From: Microbacterium enclense
GTDB lineage: Bacteria; Actinomycetota; Actinomycetes; Actinomycetales; Microbacteriaceae
Direction of reading: 5' to 3'
Length of the DNA stretch: 64,000 bases
NCBI GenBank assembly: GCA_038182865.1
Contig: CP116226.1
Coordinates: forward strand, 62,001-126,000
Shown here: piece by piece, positions 23,026-31,571 of the stretch
Layout: each line of letters starts with the position of its first letter
Numbering within the stretch: the first letter of the stretch is position 1
Made by a program: the position numbers and the translations under genes
The notes under the pieces: generated by a model
The model's input: the letters and a program-made list of their open reading frames with translations, nothing else
What the model was told of the DNA's origin: nothing
The model's database searches: none

Positions 23026-25002
23026 TCAGCGCGTCGTGATGCCGAACGGCGGGCTGACGAGGTCGGTGAAGTTGCCGACCCGGGCCCGCACCGTGCAATC
23101 GGGGGCGACCGACAGCGCCGTGACGACGAGGCCGTCCGACGAGACGGTCAACGCTCCGGCGCACCCGTCGCTGAAGCGCACGCCGCTCGTGCCGCCGGCG
23201 ACCGCGTCGAGCATCGTGCTCGCCTCTCCCACCGACGGGCTCGTGAACAGCGGGTTCACCGGGTCGGCTCCGCTCGGCCACACGGGCAGCAGCGTGACCG
23301 GCAGCGCCGTCCCGCCGACCGTGCGCGAGGGCGTCGTCACCTGGATGTCGCGCAGACGCTGGACCGGGTACGCGGCACCGGACACCTCGGAGTCGGAGAC
23401 GGCTTCGGAGGTCGCCGCGGCCGCGGATTTGAGCCACGCGTCGACCGCCTCCTGGCCGTCGAGGGCGATCGAGACCTGGGCCGTGACGGTGACGGCATCC
23501 TGCGCCGGGACGTCGAGGCCCTCGACGCTCCATCCGCACGGGACGGAGATGCCGGTCACGCTCGCCTGATTGCGGGTGACCGTCGCGTCCGCCCAGGTGG
23601 CGGCCGGGCAGGCGTCCGACTCCGCGGCCCCCGGGAGCACCTCGAGGAACGGTCCGCCGAGGGGGGCGTTCTGGGCGCCGTACTCGATCGTGACGGTCGC
23701 GATCCGCTTCGCCGGGTCGTAGCTGACCGAGCGGCTGACGGTGAGTCCCGTGGGCAGCGCGCGGTCCTGCTGGCTCGCCGTCACGACGGGGCCGGCCGTG
23801 GCGGGCGCCGCCTCTCCGGCGGACGGGCGGAGCAGGAAGAACGCGCCGACCGCGGCCACCGCGACCACCGCGGCTCCGGCGATCCAGAGAACGCGACCGC
23901 GCGGCATCCGGGTCCACGGTGACGTCTTGCCGGCCGCGGCGGGCTCGACGGGCGCCGGTGCCTCGCGCCGCGGCATCGGCCGGAGGACCGTCGCCTGCCC
24001 CGCGGCACCGAGATCCGGGGCGGGCTCGTCGGCGGCGACCGCGACCGGTTCCGGCGTCGGGGGAGCCACTCCGCGCAGCACCGTGGCCGGACGCTCGGCC
24101 TCGGCGAAGTCGGTCGGCGCGGCGAGCGGGGTGAGGGCGGGCAGGTCCGCGACGGACGCGCGCAGTCGACGCAGGCTCTCGGCGGCCTCTGCCGCGGAGG
24201 GACGTTCCGTCGGCGCCTTCTCGAGGAGGCGGTGCAGGACCCGCCACAGATCGTCGGTGACGTCGAGGCGCGGGACCTCGGCGCTCACATGCCGGTACGC
24301 GACGGTGAAGTCGGTTCCGGGCCCCGCGAACGGCGTGCGCCCGGACAGGAGCTCGTACAGCAGGATGCCGGTGGCGTAGACGTCGCTGGGAGGTCCGGCC
24401 TCGCCGACCGTGACCAGTTCGGGCGACATGTACTCGGGCGTGCCGATGATCGCGGTCGTCGAGCGACGGCGCTCGTCGATCACGCGCGCGATGCCGAAGT
24501 CGACCACGCGCACCGCGGCCCCGGGATCGGCCGTGTCGGTGGCCTCGTCGTCGGTCGCGGGGTCGCGGGCGAGGAGGACGTTGTCGGGCTTGATGTCACG
24601 GTGCACGGTGCCGATGGCGTGTGCGGCGGCCAGGGCGTCGAGAACGGTCGCGGTCACCGCGACGGCGTCGGCGGGAGAGAGCGTGCCGTGGGCGTCGAGG
24701 GCGTCTCGGAGGCTTCCGCCCTCGACGAGGTCCATGACGATCGCGAGCCGCTCGCCCTCGACCACGAGGTCGCGCACGGCGACCACGTGGGGGTGGCGCA
24801 GCCGCGTGAGCACGGTGCGCTCGCGGATGAAGCGCTCGACGAGCTCGGCATCCTGCGCGTGCTCGCGGCGAAGGATCTTCGCGGCGCGCATCGACTCGTC
24901 ACGCACGTCGCGGACGCGCCAGACCTCGCCCGCGGCACCGGATCCGATCCGGTCGACGAAACGGTACGAGGCTCCCAGCGCCTCACCGATCTCCGGTTCC
25001 AC
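23026..25002 (-). CDS. Transmembrane Ser/Thr protein kinase (PknB-like)
   Basis: A 658-residue kinase starting at GTG 25002 behind a G-rich ribosome site; a -10-like TAAATT lies at 25029-25034. The kinase domain (about 12-270) has the P-loop IGSGAAGEV, Lys42, HRDIKPDN near 133, DFG near 167 and GTPEYMSPE, so it should be active. A Pro/Ala-rich juxtamembrane region leads to one helix at about 368-391. The external part (about 260 residues) has no PASTA repeats and I do not recognise it. It is convergent with the FHA-ATPase gene, 59 bp apart, and its phosphothreonine products are natural ligands for that FHA domain. The open frame above 25002 is not protein-like. Confidence 0.9.
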   Translation of the reverse strand: MEPEIGEALGASYRFVDRIGSGAAGEVWRVRDVRDESMRAAKILRREHAQDAELVERFIRERTVLTRLRHPHVVAVRDLVVEGERLAIVMDLVEGGSLRDALDAHGTLSPADAVAVTATVLDALAAAHAIGTVHRDIKPDNVLLARDPATDDEATDTADPGAAVRVVDFGIARVIDERRRSTTAIIGTPEYMSPELVTVGEAGPPSDVYATGILLYELLSGRTPFAGPGTDFTVAYRHVSAEVPRLDVTDDLWRVLHRLLEKAPTERPSAAEAAESLRRLRASVADLPALTPLAAPTDFAEAERPATVLRGVAPPTPEPVAVAADEPAPDLGAAGQATVLRPMPRREAPAPVEPAAAGKTSPWTRMPRGRVLWIAGAAVVAVAAVGAFFLLRPSAGEAAPATAGPVVTASQQDRALPTGLTVSRSVSYDPAKRIATVTIEYGAQNAPLGGPFLEVLPGAAESDACPAATWADATVTRNQASVTGISVPCGWSVEGLDVPAQDAVTVTAQVSIALDGQEAVDAWLKSAAAATSEAVSDSEVSGAAYPVQRLRDIQVTTPSRTVGGTALPVTLLPVWPSGADPVNPLFTSPSVGEASTMLDAVAGGTSGVRFSDGCAGALTVSSDGLVVTALSVAPDCTVRARVGNFTDLVSPPFGITTR

Positions 25003-25123
25003 CCGACCCCCCCCGCTCTCCCTGTCCCAATTTATCGGGCCGCGCGCGGCGATCACGCCGCTTGCGCGACGCTGCTCGACACGGCACGCACCACGGCGCG
25101 CCCGCGCGAGACCCGGGTCGGAG

Positions 25124-25453
25124 TCACTCCCCGGCGGCGTCGTCGATCGCCCGCTCGAGGCGCTCGATCTTGCCGTCGATCTCGCCCGTGTGCCCCGGCC
25201 GGATGTCGGCCTTGAGCACGAGCGACACCCGCGAGCCGTAGGGAAGAACCGCATCGGTGGCACGCTTGACGACGGCGAAGACCTCGTCCCACTCCCCCTC
25301 GATCTCCGTGAACATCGAGGTCGTGCGGTGGGGCAGTCCGGACGCCCGGACGATCGCGACGGCGGCGGCCACGGCGTCGTGCACCGACGCGTCGGGGTTC
25401 TCGGCGGACAGGCGGCCGGTGCCGGAGGGGGCGACGGAGAAGGCGACGAGCAT
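25124..25453 (-). CDS. Thiamine-binding protein, MTH1187/UPF0045 family
   Basis: A 109-residue small protein matching the MTH1187/YqgV family: MLVAFSVAPSGTG at the start, then SGLPHRTTSMFTEIEGEWDEV and RVSLVLKADIRPGH. Members are ferredoxin-fold, tetrameric and bind thiamine or related pyrimidines. The ATG at 25453 has a TAGCCT box 6 nt away, so although it lies only 9 bp after the glycosyltransferase stop it probably has its own leaderless promoter. Physiological role is not established. Confidence 0.85.
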   Translation of the reverse strand: MLVAFSVAPSGTGRLSAENPDASVHDAVAAAVAIVRASGLPHRTTSMFTEIEGEWDEVFAVVKRATDAVLPYGSRVSLVLKADIRPGHTGEIDGKIERLERAIDDAAGE

Positions 25454-25459
25454 GAGTCG

Positions 25460-25465
25460 AGGCTA
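25460..25465 (-). promoter_or_regulatory. -10 box TAGCCT, 6 nt before thiamine-binding gene
   Basis: The TAG of this box is also the stop codon of the upstream glycosyltransferase gene. Six nt separate it from the ATG at 25453. Confidence 0.45.
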
Positions 25466-26767
25466 GTCCGCCGCGGCCGCGACCGCGGGCGTGCGTCGAC
25501 CGGTCACCAGTTCGCGCAGATCGGCGGGGCGCGCGACGCGGCCGACCGGCACCCGGACGACCCGCACGATCGCCCAGACCATCAGCACGAGCGCGAGCAC
25601 GTTGCGCAGCTCCAGCAGGAACACCGGGAAAGGAGCGGGGTGCGTCGCCATGAGGCCGTCATAGACCAGGGGGTACATCCACTGCGTGAGGCCGGCGATC
25701 ACGAGGGTGAGAGCGGCGAGACCGTACCAGCGCCGGCGATCGATCATCAGACCCAGCACGACGGGGGCGAACACCCAGACGTAGTATTGCGGCGAGCCGA
25801 CCTTGTTCAATGCGATGAACGCGGTGACCAGAGCCAGCGAGAGCGGCGGGAACAGGGCGACGAACGTCGCTCCGGCCCAGAGCTTGCGCGCCCCGACGAC
25901 CGCGACTCCGGCCATGACGAGCAGCATCAGGGGGGTCATGATCGCGATCAGCGGCTCGACCCCGGGGCCCGTGACCTGGAAGGTGAGCACGCTGCCGTCG
26001 TAGTAGACCTCCGACCCCGGCACGTACAGCGACGCAAGGATCATGTAGAGCCCGCCCACCGGCGCTTCCATCTGGATGCCGCGCGAGGTCTGGTCGCCCA
26101 CGAAGCCCAGCACGTAGGCCGCACCGCCCAGCGCCACGACGGGGATGACGGTCGCGAGCGACACCGCGACGGCGCCCCACACCAGGGCGAGGCGTCGACG
26201 CACGGCGATGAGGCCGGCGGCCAGGATCGCGGCGGGCCACACCTTCATCCACACCGCGATGGACAGGAGCACGGATGCCAGGAACGGCCGCCGAACGAGC
26301 CAGATGCCACCGAGGATCGCGAACGGCACGGTGATCCCGTCGATGCGGTACAGCCCGACGGGACCGATGAGCAGGATCGCCGCCAGCCAGAACCACGCCG
26401 CGAGGACGCGACCGCGCGAGCGGCCGTTGCCGACGAGGATGACGAAGGCGACGAGGTCGGCCAGTGCCACCGTGAGCGCCCACGCCGGGGTGTAGGTGAT
26501 CGCCCACGCGAACACCCACGCGAACGTCATCGGGAGGAAGGCGAGCTGCGGGTAGATCCACTTCTCGGTGATGCCGGGCCACTCCCACGTGGCGGAGCGG
26601 GTGCACGACGTGACGTCGACGCCCCCGAACAGCGCGCAGCGCGACCAGGGTTCGTACACCAGGTACACGTCGCCCATGGGCTCGTTGGGCTGCTGATAGC
26701 CCAGGATCGCCACGGTGACGTGCACGGCGACGAACGCGATCAACAGGGGAACGACACGCCTCAACAC
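25463..26767 (-). CDS. GT-C fold glycosyltransferase, GT87/DUF2029 type
   Basis: A 434-residue polytopic membrane protein of about 11 helices. After the first helix comes an external loop with the acidic motif MGDVYLVYEPW, the place where polyprenyl-phosphate-sugar-dependent GT-C enzymes hold their catalytic Asp/Glu; YPQLAFLPMTFAW and NKVGSPQYYVWVFAP are further family-like blocks. Such actinobacterial enzymes add mannose, arabinose or similar sugars to envelope glycolipids or glycans; the acceptor here is unknown. GTG start at 26767, with TAGGAT 6 nt upstream. Confidence 0.8.
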   Translation of the reverse strand: MLRRVVPLLIAFVAVHVTVAILGYQQPNEPMGDVYLVYEPWSRCALFGGVDVTSCTRSATWEWPGITEKWIYPQLAFLPMTFAWVFAWAITYTPAWALTVALADLVAFVILVGNGRSRGRVLAAWFWLAAILLIGPVGLYRIDGITVPFAILGGIWLVRRPFLASVLLSIAVWMKVWPAAILAAGLIAVRRRLALVWGAVAVSLATVIPVVALGGAAYVLGFVGDQTSRGIQMEAPVGGLYMILASLYVPGSEVYYDGSVLTFQVTGPGVEPLIAIMTPLMLLVMAGVAVVGARKLWAGATFVALFPPLSLALVTAFIALNKVGSPQYYVWVFAPVVLGLMIDRRRWYGLAALTLVIAGLTQWMYPLVYDGLMATHPAPFPVFLLELRNVLALVLMVWAIVRVVRVPVGRVARPADLRELVTGRRTPAVAAAAD

Positions 26768-26773
26768 CGCCTC

Positions 26774-26779
26774 ATCCTA
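26774..26779 (-). promoter_or_regulatory. -10 box TAGGAT, 6 nt before glycosyltransferase start
   Basis: TAGGAT, six nt, then the GTG at 26767. Same arrangement as at 55221-55226. Confidence 0.5.
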
Positions 26780-26852
26780 AGCGGGCGACCCCGAGCGGCC
26801 CGGACGGGCGGGTCCCTCGCCCGCGCCCGCACGGCGTGCGTCGCCGGAACCG

Positions 26853-27710
26853 TTACGCGATCGAGTCCGACAGCACCCCGGCCACCACGCCCGGCAGCGC
26901 GTCGGCGACGTCGAGGGCCGCGACCGGTCCGCCCTCTCCCCCGTGGACCGCGGATGCCGCGCGCCCGGCCGCTCCGTGCAGCCAGGCCGCGGAGGCCGCA
27001 CACGCGGCGAGGTCGTCGACGCCGTCGCGCCCGGCGGCGACGGATCCCGCCGCCACGGCACCGAGCACCCCCGCGAGGACGTCGCCGGTCCCTGCCGTCG
27101 CCAACCACGGCGTCCCCGCGTCGACCCGCCGCACCCACCCGTCCGCGGTGGCGACGATCGTCACCGCCCCTTTCAGGAGCACCACGCCTCCGAAGGCGGC
27201 GGCCGTCTCGAGCGCCGCACCCTCGCGCGCGTCGTCATCGGTGGCATCCGCCGTCGGCAGTCCGAGATCGGAGCGCAGCCGGTCGAGTTCCCGCGCATGC
27301 GGGGTCACGATGACCGGGGCGGTCGCCCCGACGATGAGATCGAGTGCTCCCGCGTCGACGACGACGGGGAGCTCTCCGCCCAGGATGCCGCGCAGCGCCG
27401 CCGTCTCGCGGGCATCGCGCTCGGCGGCGTCCGTTCCCGACCCCATCACCCACGCCTGCACGCGACCGTCGGCGGTCACCGTCTCGGGACGGCGCTGCAG
27501 CACGAGATCCTGCGCGCGCTCGGGGCCCAGGTAGCGGACCATGCCCGTCCCGGTGCGCCAAGCCGCTTCGACACCGAGCACCGCGGCGCCCGGGTATCGC
27601 GCAGATCCGGTGCGGATGCCCACCACTCCCCGGGAATACTTGTCGTCACTCGCCGTTGGTCTCCGCAGAGTGCGGGCGACATCCCGCCCGGTCCAATCCT
27701 TCGCCGTCAT
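26853..27710 (-). CDS. nnrD: ADP-dependent NAD(P)H-hydrate dehydratase
   Basis: A 285-residue ribokinase-fold enzyme that repairs hydrated NAD(P)H using ADP. Family marks are KYSRGVVGIRTGSARYPGAA near the N terminus, VVDAGALDL, VTPHARELDRL and the nucleotide/catalytic loop ATAGTGDVLAGVLG. It is the free-standing C-terminal (YjeF-C) type with no epimerase domain attached, so an NnrE should be encoded elsewhere. The ATG at 27710 carries a TAGTCT box 7 nt upstream. Divergent from the old-yellow-enzyme gene with 43 bp between starts. Confidence 0.9.
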   Translation of the reverse strand: MTAKDWTGRDVARTLRRPTASDDKYSRGVVGIRTGSARYPGAAVLGVEAAWRTGTGMVRYLGPERAQDLVLQRRPETVTADGRVQAWVMGSGTDAAERDARETAALRGILGGELPVVVDAGALDLIVGATAPVIVTPHARELDRLRSDLGLPTADATDDDAREGAALETAAAFGGVVLLKGAVTIVATADGWVRRVDAGTPWLATAGTGDVLAGVLGAVAAGSVAAGRDGVDDLAACAASAAWLHGAAGRAASAVHGGEGGPVAALDVADALPGVVAGVLSDSIA

Positions 27711-27717
27711 GATCGCC

Positions 27718-27723
27718 AGACTA
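27718..27723 (-). promoter_or_regulatory. -10 box TAGTCT, 7 nt before nnrD
   Basis: TAGTCT on the minus strand, 7 nt before the ATG at 27710, within the 43-bp divergent gap shared with the OYE gene. Confidence 0.45.
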
Positions 27724-27753
27724 GACGGCCACCTGAGAACGCAAAGGTCCGTC

Positions 27754-28812
27754 GTGAGCTCCCTCTTCACACCCCTGTCCGTCCGCGGTATCGAGATGCG
27801 CAACCGCCTGTGGGTCTCGCCCATGTGCCAATACAGCGCGACCGACGGGATGCCGAACGACTGGCACCACGTGCACCTCGCGCAGTTCGCGGCGGGTGGG
27901 GCGGGCCTCGTGATCGCCGAGGCGACCGCGGTCTCTGCCGAGGGGCGCATCTCGCCGGACGACGTCGGTCTCTGGAACGACGCGCAGGTCGAGGCCTGGG
28001 CGCCGATCGTCGCGGCGATCCGCGCGCGCGGATCCGTCGCGGGCGTGCAGCTCGGCCACGCGGGGCGCAAGGCCTCGACCACGTCGCCGCTCACCGGAGG
28101 CCGCGGCAGCGTGTCGCCGGCGGACGGCGGGTGGACGACGGTGGCGCCCTCGGCGCTCGCATACGACGCCTTCGCCGCACCGGTGGCGCTGGACGCGGCG
28201 GGCATCGAGAAAGTCGTCGCCGATTTCGCGGATGCCGCTCGCCGCGCCGTCGCGGCCGGGTTCGAGGTCATCGAGGTCCACGCCGCTCACGGGTACCTGC
28301 TGCACCAGTTCCTCTCGCCGCTGACGAACCACCGCGACGACGAGTACGGCGGGTCGCTCGAGAACCGCGTCCGCCTCGTCGTGCGCGTGACCGAGGCCGT
28401 CCGCGCCGCGGCTCCCGGCGCCGCCGTCTTCGTGCGGTTCTCGGCGACCGACGCCGCCGAGGGCGGGTGGGACGTGGCCGACACCGTCGCCGCGTCCCGC
28501 CGGGTCGCCGCCGCGGGCGCCGACCTCATCGACGTCTCCAGCGGCGGGCTCGTGCCCGAGCAGCGCATCGTCCCCGGCCCGGGGTACCAGGTCGATTACG
28601 CCGCGACCGTGCGTCGCGAGACCGGACTCCTGGTCGCCGCCGTCGGCATGATCGACGACCCGACCTTCGGGGAGCAGATCCTGGCGGACGGCCGCGCCGA
28701 CGCGATCCTGTCCGCCCGCGAGTGGCTCCGCGACCCGCACTACGCGCTGCGTGCGGCGGCGACCCTCGGCGACCCCACCCCCGCCCCCGCGCAGTACGTC
28801 CGCGCGTACTGA
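27754..28812 (+). CDS. namA: NADPH dehydrogenase, old yellow enzyme (YqjM/NamA) type
   Basis: A 352-residue FMN-dependent TIM-barrel ene-reductase. The thermophilic-like/YqjM group is shown by the redox-tuning cysteine in SPMCQYSA, the short length and the blocks GVQLGHAGRKAS, HAAHGYLLHQFLSPLTN and DEYGGSLENR. It reduces activated C=C bonds, and the family is also linked to xenobiotic and oxidative stress. Start is taken as GTG 27754 behind AAAGG; the upstream open frame overlaps nnrD. A long inverted repeat follows. Confidence 0.93.
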   Translation: MSSLFTPLSVRGIEMRNRLWVSPMCQYSATDGMPNDWHHVHLAQFAAGGAGLVIAEATAVSAEGRISPDDVGLWNDAQVEAWAPIVAAIRARGSVAGVQLGHAGRKASTTSPLTGGRGSVSPADGGWTTVAPSALAYDAFAAPVALDAAGIEKVVADFADAARRAVAAGFEVIEVHAAHGYLLHQFLSPLTNHRDDEYGGSLENRVRLVVRVTEAVRAAAPGAAVFVRFSATDAAEGGWDVADTVAASRRVAAAGADLIDVSSGGLVPEQRIVPGPGYQVDYAATVRRETGLLVAAVGMIDDPTFGEQILADGRADAILSAREWLRDPHYALRAAATLGDPTPAPAQYVRAY

Positions 28813-28863
28813 CCACGGCCGCCCGCCGCGCCCGCACCGGCCGCGCCGCGCCCGCACCGGTCC

Positions 28864-28942
28864 CGAGATCACACGATCCCGCCGAGAGCACACGCTCCGC
28901 GCGGGCCCGGCCGTGTGATGTGGGCGGGATCGTGTGATCTCG
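28864..28942. repeat. Long-spacer inverted repeat with 20-bp arms
   Basis: CGAGATCACACGATCCCGCC at 28864-28883 pairs perfectly with 28923-28942 across 39 nt. The spacer itself contains CACACG and CGTGTG that can pair. It lies between convergent genes, just before a second hairpin. Confidence 0.7.
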
Positions 28943-28960
28943 CGCGGCCCTCCCCGACGC

Positions 28961-29012
28961 GCGGAACACCGGATGCCGCGAGGCCGAGGCCCCGTGGCAT
29001 CCGGTGTTCTGC
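28961..29012 (-). terminator. Hairpin terminator for the CNNM gene pair
   Basis: The core arms GAACACCGGATGCC (28964-28977) and 28996-29009 are perfect; allowing G-U pairs the stem extends to about 20 bp (28961-29012). It begins 2 bp past the stop codon of the CNNM gene at 29015. Confidence 0.7.
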
Positions 29013-29014
29013 GC

Positions 29015-30070
29015 TCAGACGAAACGGCGACGCGCGGTGGCGTCCTGCACCTCGCCGACCAGCTCCTCGATGACGTCTTCGAGGAAGAGGACGGCGCGCA
29101 CGTCGCCCGCGTCGTCGCGCACCTGGGCCAGGTGACGACCCGAGCGGCGCATGAGGGCGAGAGCGTCCTCGAGGTCGGTCGTCTCGAGCACCGACACCAT
29201 GTGGTGGATGCGCTTGCTCGGGATGGGACGCGCCATGTCGGCACTCGACCCGTCGGCCGCGCGCAGCACGTCCTTCAGGTGCACGTAACCGGTGGGGTGC
29301 CCCTCGTCGTCCACGATCACGTAGCGGGAGTAGCCGTGCTGCGCTACCGCCCGCTCGATCTCGCCGGGCGTGGTCGTCTCGGGGAGAGTGACGAGCTCGG
29401 CCATCGGCACGGCGATGTCGGCGGCCTTCTTCTCGGTGAACTCCACGACCGCCGTGACAGTGCCGGCGGAGTCGTCGAGCACCCCCTCGCGCCGGGACTG
29501 GTTCACGATCGTCGCGACCTCATCGAGGGTGAAGGTGGACGCCGCCTCATCCTTCGGCTCGACCCGGAACAGTCGCAGCACGTGGTTGGCGGTCCAGTTC
29601 AGCGCGACGATGATCGGGTGGAACGCCTTCGACACCGCCACGAGCGGCGGAGCGAGCATGAGCACCGCGCGGTCGGGGAGCGAGAACGCGAGGTTCTTCG
29701 GCACCATCTCGCCGAACACGACGTGCAGGTACGACACCACGAGCAGCGCCACGACGAACGCGACGACGTCGACGGCCGTCTCCGACAGGCCCGTCAATCC
29801 GAGCGGCTCGGCGAGCAGGTGGTGGATCGCCGGCTCCGAGACGTTCAGGATCAGCAGCGAACAGATCGTGATGCCCAGCTGGCACGTCGCCAGCATGAGG
29901 GTCGCGTGCTCCATGGCGTACAGAGCGGTCTTGGCGGCCCGCGAACCGCGGTCGGCGAGCGGCTCCACCTGCGAGCGGCGCGCCGAGATGACGGCGAACT
30001 CCGCGCCGACGAAGAAGGCGTTGGCGACGAGAAGCACGACCAACCAGGCGAGTCCTGCCCAATCGCTCAT
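29015..30070 (-). CDS. CNNM/CorC (HlyC) family membrane protein, second of pair
   Basis: A 351-residue protein with a DUF21/CNNM membrane domain (residues about 1-190: AGLAWLVVLLVANAFFVGAEFAV, FGEMVPKNLAFSLP) and a CBS pair (about 210-335: MAELVTLPETTTPGEIERAV, GYVHLKDVLRA). Family members handle Mg2+ or Co2+ export, with the CBS pair sensing nucleotides. It lacks the C-terminal CorC_HlyC transporter-associated domain that its upstream partner has. Its start overlaps the partner's stop by 4 bp (30067-30070), so the two proteins probably act together. Confidence 0.9.
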   Translation of the reverse strand: MSDWAGLAWLVVLLVANAFFVGAEFAVISARRSQVEPLADRGSRAAKTALYAMEHATLMLATCQLGITICSLLILNVSEPAIHHLLAEPLGLTGLSETAVDVVAFVVALLVVSYLHVVFGEMVPKNLAFSLPDRAVLMLAPPLVAVSKAFHPIIVALNWTANHVLRLFRVEPKDEAASTFTLDEVATIVNQSRREGVLDDSAGTVTAVVEFTEKKAADIAVPMAELVTLPETTTPGEIERAVAQHGYSRYVIVDDEGHPTGYVHLKDVLRAADGSSADMARPIPSKRIHHMVSVLETTDLEDALALMRRSGRHLAQVRDDAGDVRAVLFLEDVIEELVGEVQDATARRRFV

Positions 30071-31410
30071 CGCTGGTCACCTCCCTTCGCCGCGCGCACG
30101 AGGTCGTCGATGTTCTCCTCCACGGGGGTGGCGACGTACTGCACGCGGTCGACGCGGCGACCGTCCATCCGGTTCACGGTCAACACGCCGTCCTCGATCT
30201 CCACGGAGTCGCCCACCGCGGGGATCTTCTCGAGCTCGGCCATGATGAACCCGCCCACGGTGTCGTAGGCCTCGCCCTCGGGCACGCGGACGCCCGCCCG
30301 GTCGAGCACCTCGTCGGGGCGGAGGTCGCCGGGGAAGGTCAGCGAGACAGCGGTGCGCACGACGCCCGCACGCGAGCGGTCGTGTTCGTCGAGGACCTCA
30401 CCGACGATCTCCTCGACGAGGTCCTCCAGGGTCACAATCCCCGCCGTCCCGCCGTACTCGTCCACGACGATGGCCATCTGGTAACCGCGCGAGCGGAGTT
30501 CCGACACGAGCGCGTCGAGGTGCACCGTCTCGGGCACGCGCAGGGGTTCGGTCGCGAGGGCCGCGACGGGCACCTCGCCGCGCTTCTCGCGGGGAACGCC
30601 GATCGCGGCCTTGAGATGCACGACACCGACGATGTCGTCCATCGACTCGCCGTACACGGGGAAGCGGCTGTGCCCGGTGCGCCGGGCCAGCTGCACGACG
30701 TCGTCGGCGGGGTCGCCGGCGGCGAGCGCGTGCACACTCGGGCGCGGGGTCATGACGTCGGCGGCGCTCAGACGCGCGAACGTCAGACTGCGGTCCAGCA
30801 GCGACGCGGTGTCCTTCTCGAGCATGCCGGCGCTCGCGGAGCGCTTCACGAGGCTCGACAGCTCCTCGGCCGACCTCGCACCCGACAGCTCTTCCTTGGG
30901 TTCGACCCCCACGGCGCGCAGCACGCCGTTGGCGCTGCCGTTGAGCACGACGATGGCGGGTTTGAACACGGCGGTGAACGCGACCTGGAAAGGCATGACG
31001 AGCTTCGCCGTCTGTCGCGGAATGGCGAGGGCGAAGTTCTTCGGGACGAGCTCACCGAGGATCATGGACAGCACCGTCGCGAAGCCCACGCCGATGATGG
31101 CGGCGATCGTCACGGTCACCGCCTCGGGCAACCCCCACGAGGCGAAGACCGGTCGCAGCAGGTTCGAGATCGCCGGCTCCATCGTGTAACCGGTGAGGAG
31201 CGTCGTCAGCGTGATGCCCAGCTGCGCGCTCGACAGGTGCGTCGAGGTGATGCGCAACGCATCGATCGTCAGCGACAGACGGGACTCGCCCGCCTCGCGT
31301 CGGGCTTCGAGATCGGCGCGATCGAGGTTGACCAGCGCGAACTCACTCGCGACGAAGAGGCCGGTTCCCACCGTGAGCAGCAGCCCCACGCCCAGCATGA
31401 CGTAGTCCAT
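30067..31410 (-). CDS. CNNM/CorC (HlyC) family membrane protein with CorC domain
   Basis: A 447-residue protein: DUF21/CNNM membrane domain (about 1-200, with ASEFALVNLDRADLEARR and LGELVPKNFALAIPRQ), CBS pair (about 215-345, with ADVMTPRPSVHAL and YGGTAGIVTLEDLVEEI) and a C-terminal CorC_HlyC domain (about 350-430). The CBS end DEYGGTAGIVTLEDLVEEIVGE is the usual family signature. ATG 31410 follows GGAGGTGATG, an almost complete Shine-Dalgarno. Pairs of adjacent CNNM genes are common in Actinobacteria, probably forming a heteromeric divalent-cation exporter. Confidence 0.92.
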   Translation of the reverse strand: MDYVMLGVGLLLTVGTGLFVASEFALVNLDRADLEARREAGESRLSLTIDALRITSTHLSSAQLGITLTTLLTGYTMEPAISNLLRPVFASWGLPEAVTVTIAAIIGVGFATVLSMILGELVPKNFALAIPRQTAKLVMPFQVAFTAVFKPAIVVLNGSANGVLRAVGVEPKEELSGARSAEELSSLVKRSASAGMLEKDTASLLDRSLTFARLSAADVMTPRPSVHALAAGDPADDVVQLARRTGHSRFPVYGESMDDIVGVVHLKAAIGVPREKRGEVPVAALATEPLRVPETVHLDALVSELRSRGYQMAIVVDEYGGTAGIVTLEDLVEEIVGEVLDEHDRSRAGVVRTAVSLTFPGDLRPDEVLDRAGVRVPEGEAYDTVGGFIMAELEKIPAVGDSVEIEDGVLTVNRMDGRRVDRVQYVATPVEENIDDLVRAAKGGDQR

Positions 31411-31571
31411 CAGTCATCACCTCCGCTCGATCGGAGATCGGCGGCGGAGGGGGGTCGTTGGGGCTCGGGTCTACAACTGGGAGGGTCGTCCATCGTGCGG
31501 ACGATTCTAGGGCAGCCCCGCCCCCCTCGCGCCCGGTTCGGCCGTATCGGTTCCGCGGGCAGGATGAAGGG

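Noticed and set aside
14374..25123. WXG100-type small substrates near the EssC-like gene
   Set aside because: I looked for about 100-codon frames with a central WxG in the gaps and frames of this region and saw none.
28813..29014. tRNA-like cloverleaf in the hairpin-rich gap
   Set aside because: The pairing is a simple nested inverted repeat; no GGTTCRANNCC T-loop or anticodon arm is present.
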